A DNA stretch of 64,000 nucleotides from Ahaetulla prasina (Eukaryota > Chordata > Lepidosauria > Squamata > Colubridae), in assembly GCF_028640845.1 (NCBI RefSeq), contig NC_080543.1:93299825-93363824 (forward strand), written 5' to 3'. Numbering within the stretch: the first letter of the stretch is position 1; each line of letters starts with the position of its first letter. The position numbers and the translations under genes are program-made. Shown here in pieces: positions 63,101-64,000 of this stretch. The notes beneath the pieces are model-generated. The model saw only the letters and a program-made list of their open reading frames with translations, was not told where the DNA came from and made no database searches.

Positions 63101-63472
63101 TTATGTTGACACATTTCATAGAAACAAAACACTGGGTGGAGGAATGAGGAATGATGTAATTACAGATTTGGGACTGTGATGCCAAATAAGGTTTGAAGAA
63201 AAATCAACAAAATATTAGTGTGTGGTTGGCTAGTGATCTTTTTTGTTCAATTTTTTAAAATCTTTTTAAAAATATTATTCCCACCAGGAACATTGCTTCA
63301 CAAACTATTGCTAAATTGAAAGATGTGGCTCGTCCCATTTCTTCTTCTTTAGACCATGAACATTATAATAAAGAAAGGTCTGCTTCTTTGGACTTACTGC
63401 TGCGTTTTCAGCGCTTGCTTGTTAGTAAGTTATATCCAGGAGATCATTTTGGACAGGTCTCTAATACATACA
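21976..63472 (+). CDS. HERC2: HERC2, 20 coding exons (gene-level entry, 3' incomplete)
   Basis: HERC2 is a roughly 4,800-residue E3 ubiquitin ligase that acts in DNA-damage signalling, centrosome function and iron/ubiquitin homeostasis. It has three RCC1-like propellers and a C-terminal HECT domain. Twenty exons placed here join into one uninterrupted frame of 3,238 nt (about 1,079 codons plus one base) starting [20 protein letters not shown]. The order and sequence match vertebrate HERC2. Residues about 1-420 are the N-terminal region, about 421-780 the first RCC1-like domain with repeated WGxGxxGRLGHG-type blades, and 780-1079 part of the helical linker. Exon phases all agree and every intron is GT-AG. 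The remaining exons, including the HECT domain, lie beyond the window. There are no stops or frameshifts, so the gene appears functional. Confidence 0.97.
23169..24254 (+). mobile_element. Tigger/pogo-like MITE split by a LINE
   Basis: Left end CAGGTAGTCCTCAACTTATG and right end AAGTCGAGGACTACCTG, with TA on both flanks (23167-23168 and 24255-24256). The element stops at about 23288 and resumes at about 23990. An L3-like LINE fragment fills the gap. Confidence 0.85.
23289..23990 (-). mobile_element. L3/Snake1-like CR1-group LINE, nested, with (AGAAT)n tail
   Basis: Antisense LINE 3' end. Its 3' tail on the left is a pentanucleotide array (AGAAC)n(AGAAT)n at about 23293-23335. Next come the conserved 3' UTR (TTGGCCAAGTGTGATTGGAT) and, on the minus strand, a reverse-transcriptase C-terminal remnant with [15 protein letters not shown] residues. 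Related copies lie at about 48600-49015, 50411-50470 and 63524-64000. Snake L3/CR1 elements with AATAG-type tails are known; the family name here is inferred. Confidence 0.75.
24462..24501 (+). repeat. 20-bp tandem duplication
   Basis: Two exact adjacent copies of a unit containing GGAAAAGTGAAATGACTGGA. Confidence 0.9.
24995..25165 (+). mobile_element. tRNA-derived SINE
   Basis: An A-box-like GTGAAGATGCTCGCC is followed by a B box GAGTTCAATCC at 25032-25042 with tRNA-like spacing. A non-tRNA body follows with no functional tRNA fold (no intact acceptor stem). Probably a SINE head rather than a tRNA gene. Confidence 0.65.
26432..26810 (+). mobile_element. CR1/L3-group LINE 3' end with GATA tail
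   Basis: Encodes a LINE C-terminus ([17 protein letters not shown], read with frameshifts), then the shared 3' UTR GGGCGTGCATAAGAGCACAA. It ends in (AAAT)n(AGAT)n at about 26757-26808. Same family as 15239-15520 and 50060-50425. Confidence 0.75.
28935..29045. repeat. Fragment of an interspersed repeat
   Basis: Starts with a short (TTGA)n run, followed by TTATGTGCCATCAAGTTGGT and GACTCTTAGTGACCAC, a signature common in reptile interspersed repeats. Too short to classify. Confidence 0.5.
29550..30420 (+). mobile_element. Bov-B (RTE) LINE 3' fragment
   Basis: The first frame (29560-30006) carries [20 protein letters not shown], with the YADD catalytic motif, and [18 protein letters not shown]. 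The second frame (29994-30413) carries [34 protein letters not shown] and [15 protein letters not shown]. Both match the Bov-B reverse transcriptase C-terminus closely. A frameshift near 29890-30000 separates them, and the 5' end is truncated, so it is dead. Bov-B is the LINE family shared by squamates and ruminants through horizontal transfer. Confidence 0.92.
31395..31675 (+). mobile_element. CR1 LINE 3' end
   Basis: CCAAAGCACCAGAGGGAAGG, GGAATAGCTTGCCATCAGAA, TCACTGGAGGTTTTTAAGAA and CTTCCAGCTCTATTCTGATT match the sense strand of the CR1 3' end seen antisense at 8448-9660. Another copy is at 61150-61455. Confidence 0.8.
31895..32085 (-). mobile_element. Tigger-like MITE, first half
   Basis: Contains CACTGAAAAAAGTGACTTTT and CATTGCAGCATCCCCGTGGT in the reverse orientation of the 2662-3046 family. 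It breaks off at about 32075-32085 and continues at about 35035-35240. Confidence 0.65.
32158..32220. repeat. (CA)n microsatellite
   Basis: A run of about 20 CA units with AAACAAACAG interruptions. Confidence 0.95.
32255..33500 (-). mobile_element. RTE-type LINE fragment (not Bov-B)
   Basis: On the minus strand the broken frames read [18 protein letters not shown] (FADD motif degenerated to FADG), GLKINLKR, then [18 protein letters not shown], then [20 protein letters not shown], and near the end [20 protein letters not shown]. This is the order of the RTE-clade RT C-terminus. Many stops and frameshifts show that it is inactive. It differs from the Bov-B copy at 29550-30420. Confidence 0.75.
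33501..35035 (-). mobile_element. L2-type LINE fragment
   Basis: The minus-strand frame at 34151-34423 has [14 protein letters not shown], then [16 protein letters not shown], the catalytic YADD motif typical of L2/CR1-group LINEs. The frame at 34701-35036 has [20 protein letters not shown] and [15 protein letters not shown] from the N-terminal RT region. Further left, the 3' part of the ORF is in several broken frames. 5'-truncated and inactive. Confidence 0.8.
35035..35240 (-). mobile_element. Tigger-like MITE, second half
   Basis: Resumes with CCTTTTGCGACCTTCTGACA, then AACAACCATATTACTAATTT and AATTTTGGCCTCGCTTGTGG, the sequence that should follow the first half at 31895-32085. The two halves flank about 2.95 kb of LINE and microsatellite sequence. 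Confidence 0.65.
35286..35562 (-). mobile_element. Full-length tRNA-derived SINE
   Basis: On the minus strand it begins near CTGGTGGCTCAACAGACTAA (A-box region), with a clear B box GGTTCAAGCCCC at about 35480-35492. A conserved body (CATCCTTTATAAGGTAGGTA) and the tail GTCTTCGGAGAAGGGCGGGA plus an A/T-rich end follow. The tail stem resembles the LINE 3' end at about 7380-7430, suggesting partner-LINE mobilisation (inference). Confidence 0.8.
35912..36026 (+). CDS. HERC2: HERC2 exon 3
   Basis: Encodes [20 protein letters not shown] then [18 protein letters not shown]. The acceptor is a poly-T tract ending TTAAAG; the donor is GAAAAG|GTAA. Leaves phase 1. Strongly conserved with vertebrate HERC2. 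Confidence 0.95.
37408..37545 (+). CDS. HERC2: HERC2 exon 4
   Basis: Begins in phase 1. It encodes an acidic, Lys/Asp/Glu-rich low-complexity stretch ([15 protein letters not shown]), then [16 protein letters not shown]. The charged part diverges from mammals; the YRAKSI...SWxWGKQP part is conserved. Confidence 0.95.
38094..38670 (+). mobile_element. Diverged Tigger-like MITE
   Basis: Left end ACAGGTAGTCTTCAGATTAC and right end ATAATTCAAGAAATACTTGT are imperfect inverted repeats. GCTTAGTGACAGAAAT and GGTGGTGAATGAATGGTCAT are internal family signatures. It is in HERC2 intron 4. Confidence 0.55.
38983..39155. mobile_element. hAT MITE
   Basis: Begins CAGTGGTGGGTTGCTACTGG and ends AAAGCCACTACTG. 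Flanks ATACGTAT (38975-38982) and ATGCGTAT (39156-39163) match at 7 of 8. Same family as 10122-10302. It is CpG-rich inside AT-rich intron 4. Confidence 0.82.
39586..40270 (+). mobile_element. Diverged Tigger-like MITE
   Basis: The left region TAGACCTCAATTTACAACCA and the right region TGTTGTAAATTGAAGATTAT are inverted counterparts. Internal signatures include TGGTCATGTGCTTGGCAACC and TTACTTAGTGACAGAAATTA. The middle contains a C/T-rich segment. Confidence 0.55.
40969..41188 (+). CDS. HERC2: HERC2 exon 5
   Basis: Encodes [20 protein letters not shown], then [20 protein letters not shown] and [16 protein letters not shown]. Entry phase 1, exit phase 2; the donor is AAAAG|GTAAAA. Confidence 0.96.
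41286..41647 (+). mobile_element. Tigger/pogo-like MITE
   Basis: Left end CAGGTAGTCCTCGACTTACG, right end TAAATAGAGGACTAACTG, with TA flanks at 41284-41285 and 41648-41649. It fills over half of the 658-bp HERC2 intron 5. Confidence 0.85.
41847..41947 (+). CDS. HERC2: HERC2 exon 6
   Basis: Encodes [20 protein letters not shown] then LRRAWRS, nearly invariant in vertebrates. The short PRSVSK stretch before it is variable. Acceptor CTCTTGTAG, donor ATCAG|GTATAA. Confidence 0.96.
42090..42246 (+). CDS. HERC2: HERC2 exon 7
   Basis: Encodes [20 protein letters not shown], then [20 protein letters not shown] and [12 protein letters not shown]. It is separated from exon 6 by a 142-bp intron. Exit phase 2 at ACTGG|GTAAGT. 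Confidence 0.96.
42340..42479. repeat. (TGCC)n(TTCC)n microsatellite
   Basis: About 13 TGCC units pass into about 22 TTCC units with almost no interruption, 93 bases past the exon 7 donor. The open frames across it are a by-product of the tetranucleotide periodicity. Confidence 0.97.
43164..43274 (+). CDS. HERC2: HERC2 exon 8
   Basis: Encodes [20 protein letters not shown] then [16 protein letters not shown]. Acceptor TTTTAAAATAG, donor CTGAG|GTAAAT. Confidence 0.96.
43455..43626 (+). CDS. HERC2: HERC2 exon 9
   Basis: Encodes [20 protein letters not shown], then [20 protein letters not shown] and a variable [12 protein letters not shown] end. A 180-bp intron precedes it. Exit phase 0 at ATTCAG|GTTTGT, a weaker donor. 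Confidence 0.95.
43688..43732. repeat. (ATGC/ATGT)n microsatellite
   Basis: Alternating GCAT and GTAT tetramers shortly after the exon 9 donor. Confidence 0.9.
44412..44585 (+). CDS. HERC2: HERC2 exon 10
   Basis: Encodes [20 protein letters not shown], then [20 protein letters not shown] and [14 protein letters not shown]. Phase 0 in and out, 58 codons. Confidence 0.96.
45070..45258 (+). CDS. HERC2: HERC2 exon 11 (RLD1 begins)
   Basis: Encodes [20 protein letters not shown], then [20 protein letters not shown] and [18 protein letters not shown]. The 'NGRVY' blade opens the first RCC1-like propeller at about residue 421. 63 codons, phase 0 in and out. Confidence 0.96.
45370..46170. other. 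Intron 11 mid-region, possible diverged DNA transposon
   Basis: GC-richer than the rest of the intron. GCCTTCCCCATTGATTTTAC resembles the interior of the Tigger-like MITEs, but no termini were found. Confidence 0.35.
46655..46806 (+). CDS. HERC2: HERC2 exon 12 (RLD1)
   Basis: Encodes [20 protein letters not shown], then [20 protein letters not shown] and [10 protein letters not shown], a classic RCC1 repeat. Exit phase 2 at ACTGT|GTATGT. Confidence 0.96.
47349..47380. repeat. (CTTCTG)n short tandem repeat
   Basis: Five hexamer units in HERC2 intron 12. Confidence 0.9.
48079..48236 (+). CDS. HERC2: HERC2 exon 13 (RLD1)
   Basis: Encodes [20 protein letters not shown], then [20 protein letters not shown] and [16 protein letters not shown]1 repeat. 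Exit phase 1. Confidence 0.96.
48405..48573. repeat. Long near-perfect inverted repeat (70-bp arms)
   Basis: Arm 48405-48474 (starting CCTCAGAAGGGACTCTCTGT) is the reverse complement of 48504-48573 with about one mismatch, around a 29-bp spacer. Similarity extends a little past the outer ends (AGTGCCTCAG against CTGAGGCACG). It lies in HERC2 intron 13, directly left of an L3-like LINE end. Confidence 0.9.
48600..49051 (+). mobile_element. L3/Snake1-like LINE 3' end with pyrimidine microsatellite tail
   Basis: Sense copy of the 23289-23990 family: TGTACACTGAGAGCATATGC, then TCCAATCACACTTGGCCAAT and AATAAAGAAGTCT. The tail is (CTCTT)n to about 49016 and then (CCCATT)n to about 49051. Confidence 0.78.
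49519..49632 (+). CDS. HERC2: HERC2 exon 14 (RLD1)
   Basis: Encodes [20 protein letters not shown] then [18 protein letters not shown]. The acceptor reads TTATTTGGAAG, a weak polypyrimidine end after CTTTTTTTT. It is followed by the 5.9-kb transposon-filled intron 14. Confidence 0.95.
50060..50425 (+). mobile_element. CR1/L3-group LINE 3' end (nested)
   Basis: Encodes [20 protein letters not shown], then the shared 3' UTR AAGAGCACCAGCGTGCCTAC, ending in ACAAAATAAAATGAATGAAT repeats. It lies inside the 49750-52807 element. Confidence 0.8.
50403..50500 (-). repeat. (AATGA)n/(AGAAT)n arrays around an L3-like tail scrap
   Basis: GAATGAATGAATGAATAGAA passes into TAGAATTTTTATTGGCTAAG and GTGTGATTGGACACACAAGG, the terminal piece of the L3-like family in antisense, then another AATG and GAGT array. 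Two LINE tails appear to meet tail to tail. Confidence 0.75.
51017..51068. repeat. (GT)n(GA)n(GGGA)n simple repeat
   Basis: Three successive purine-rich or GT arrays at the start of the GC-rich block. Confidence 0.95.
51274..51476. repeat. Tandem duplication of a ~76-bp unit
   Basis: The unit starting TGAAGCACGGAGGGAGAAGA and ending in a (CT)n run occurs at 51274-51350 and again at 51399-51476, nearly identical. About 48 bases of unrelated sequence separate the copies. Confidence 0.88.
51961..52481. repeat. GC-rich palindrome with ~250-bp arms
   Basis: Centred near 52221. Pairs checked by eye include CTCCCCATCAGC (52147) with GCTGATGGGGAG (52284), CATGCTGTGCGAGCCC-type blocks on both sides, and CCAAAGGCCAGAAGAAAGGT (left arm) with its complement near 52437-52460. 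Outside it, the block GCGCGGGGAAGCCCTGG (about 51698) pairs with its complement at about 52548-52566 after an offset of about 180 bp. Mismatches are few. It is rich in CpG. Confidence 0.9.
54072..54132. repeat. (CA)n microsatellite
   Basis: About 25 CA units with two interruptions, followed by a (CT)n run near 54140-54155. Confidence 0.96.
54470..54890 (+). mobile_element. Possible solo LTR-like module
   Basis: An ordered set of LTR-like signals: a TATA-like GGTTTAAAAGGAG at about 54561, a leader-like GGTGTCTCAG, then AATAAAG near 54826 followed by TTTATTTTCATTAAGGACTG, and an end in CACAACA. No paired LTR, internal genes or target duplication were found, so it may simply be part of the hAT-like element. 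Confidence 0.35.
55581..55832 (+). CDS. HERC2: HERC2 exon 15 (RLD1)
   Basis: Encodes [20 protein letters not shown], then [20 protein letters not shown] and [20 protein letters not shown]: two RCC1 blades. Identity to mammalian HERC2 is very high. 252 nt, phase 1 in and out. Confidence 0.97.
56640..56752. repeat. 20-bp tandem repeat
   Basis: Units of TCACATTACAATTACAATTA run from about 56690 to 56745, with two full copies and degenerate flanking copies. Confidence 0.85.
56890..57112. mobile_element. Hairpin MITE-like inverted repeat
   Basis: CTCAGCTTGCTTGTTTTCTT on the left pairs with AAAAACAAGCAAGCTC on the right. CAAATGTTTCATTA pairs with TAATGAAATGTTTG, and GTAACATCAT with GATGTTAC. The arms of about 100 bp meet near 56998. 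No clear target duplication. It is in HERC2 intron 15. Confidence 0.7.
57296..57489 (+). CDS. HERC2: HERC2 exon 16 (RLD1 end)
   Basis: Encodes [20 protein letters not shown], then [20 protein letters not shown] and [12 protein letters not shown], the last blade of the propeller. The donor CCCAG|GTAAGT lies only 18 bases before a hAT MITE. Confidence 0.97.
57508..57720. mobile_element. hAT MITE beside the exon 16 donor
   Basis: Begins CAGCAGTCCCCAACCTTTGT and ends GGGGTTGGGGACCCCTG. Flanks are an identical CTTTACAG at 57500-57507 and 57721-57728. It is GC-rich. It inserted 18 bases downstream of the HERC2 exon 16 splice donor. Confidence 0.92.
58526..58640. repeat. ~30-bp tandem repeat
   Basis: Four degenerate units built on TTTAGGCAAAAACTAAATTT followed by GATTNCCAG/CTAG. 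In HERC2 intron 16. Confidence 0.85.
59233..59433 (+). CDS. HERC2: HERC2 exon 17
   Basis: Encodes [20 protein letters not shown], then [20 protein letters not shown] and [15 protein letters not shown]. 67 codons, phase 0 in and out. Confidence 0.97.
59927..60155 (+). CDS. HERC2: HERC2 exon 18
   Basis: Encodes [20 protein letters not shown], then [20 protein letters not shown] and [16 protein letters not shown]. Exit phase 1 at TGCAG|GTATGC. Confidence 0.97.
60244..60368 (+). CDS. HERC2: HERC2 exon 19
   Basis: Encodes [20 protein letters not shown] then [20 protein letters not shown] and Q. Separated from exon 18 by an 88-bp intron, the shortest here. Exit phase 0. Confidence 0.97.
60455..60670 (-). 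mobile_element. CR1/L2-group LINE 3' end, antisense
   Basis: AAACCGCCCTTCTCCCGAAG and GACTCAGGGCGGTGTACAGC are the complement of the 3'-terminal hairpin seen at about 7380-7430, with a (TTTA)n tail on the left. Intron 19. Confidence 0.7.
61150..61455 (+). mobile_element. CR1 LINE 3' end
   Basis: TTCTCCAAAGCACCTGAGGG, GAGAAATTTCCTGACAGTTA, GGGTTGGACTAGAAGACCTC and AAGGTCCCTTCCAACTCTTT are the sense CR1 3' terminus, ending in (TTATG)n-like repeats. Intron 19. Confidence 0.85.
62058..62236 (+). CDS. HERC2: HERC2 exon 20
   Basis: Encodes [20 protein letters not shown], a charged helical stretch, then [20 protein letters not shown] and [11 protein letters not shown]. Exit phase 2. Confidence 0.97.
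63288..63472 (+). CDS. HERC2: HERC2 exon 21 (last exon in window)
   Basis: Encodes [20 protein letters not shown], then [20 protein letters not shown] and [14 protein letters not shown]. The donor is ACA|GTAAGT. The next exon is outside the window, so the 3' boundary rests on the donor match and agreement with human sequence near SDISSPELM. Confidence 0.93.
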
Positions 63473-63523
63473 GTAAGTATGGCAAAAAAACTTTAGTGTT
63501 GCAATTATATAAAATAGAATAGA

Positions 63524-64000
63524 ATTCTTTATTGGCCAAGTGTTCTTTATTGGACATAAAAAATTTTCTCCGGTGCGTAAGCTCTCAGTGAACATATAAG
63601 CAACAAGTGATTAATCATGATCATAATCATCATAAGATACATCCATCAGAAATCATAAGATACAACACTTAGTGATAATCATAAGTTACTAAATAAGCAA
63701 TCAACAAATCATACTAGGAAAACTAAATAAATCATTTAATATAAATTGTAATAAAGCAACAAAGATACAGTCATAGGAAGATAAGGAAATAGGTAATAGG
63801 AAAGATGAGAAGAAGAATAGTAATACAGCCCTACTAGGTAGTTTGACAGTGTTGTGGGAATTAGTTGTTTAGAGATGGCATGGGGGCGAGGGGGAGTCTT
63901 TGTGTCTAATTGTTTTGGCATTCAATGCCCTATTGAGGGAAGACGTTGAAACACTTGCTATTGGATTAGACAGCCATTTCACATGAATTTCCTCTAAATA
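63524..64000 (-). mobile_element. L3/Snake1-like LINE 3' end
   Basis: Starts 52 bases after the exon 21 donor with AATAGAATAGAATTCTTTAT (tail), then TTGGCCAAGTG and AAGCTCTCAGTGAACATATA. It continues as an antisense LINE to the edge of the window. Same family as 23289-23990. Confidence 0.78.

Overview
This window is vertebrate nuclear DNA, almost certainly from a squamate reptile and most likely a snake. The repeats point there: a Bov-B (RTE) LINE, CR1 LINE 3' ends, L3/'Snake1'-like LINE fragments with (AGAAT)n-type tails, tRNA-derived SINEs, and many short hAT and Tigger/mariner-like MITEs. No bacterial, plasmid or phage features, CRISPR arrays, rRNA genes or functional tRNA genes were seen.

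Two protein-coding genes can be supported, and they face away from each other. On the minus strand, a CpG-rich block at about 4.6-5.4 kb holds the first coding exon of NIPA1, a Mg2+ transporter. Its later exons must lie to the left of the window. On the plus strand, HERC2, a giant HECT E3 ubiquitin ligase, starts from a second CpG-rich block at about 20.4-21.1 kb. Its ATG is at 21976, and twenty consecutive coding exons (human exons 2-21 by homology) can be placed to 63472. They encode about 1,079 residues: the N-terminal region, the whole first RCC1-like propeller (RLD1) and part of the region after it. The gene continues past the right edge. All 20 exons keep an open, phase-consistent frame with GT/AG splice sites, so the gene looks intact. 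NIPA1 next to HERC2 is the order known from mouse and chicken.

Layout: 1-4.8 kb is NIPA1 intron 1. 4.8-5.4 kb is NIPA1 exon 1 and promoter. 5.4-20.4 kb is intergenic and rich in transposons (CR1, six or more hAT MITEs, SINEs). 20.4-21.1 kb is the HERC2 promoter. 21.1-35.9 kb is HERC2 intron 1 and a 13.9-kb intron 2 filled with nested LINEs and MITEs. 35.9-63.5 kb holds exons 3-21. Intron 14 (5.9 kb) is almost entirely two large composite DNA transposons. One is a 3.06-kb TA-flanked element with 25-bp inverted termini and a GC-rich palindrome of about 500 bp. The other is a 2.14-kb hAT-type element.

No wholly new biological system was found. The most unusual structure is the palindrome-bearing 3-kb element in intron 14. 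Next come a 70-bp-arm hairpin in intron 13 and several transposon-in-transposon insertions whose target-site duplications can be read directly.
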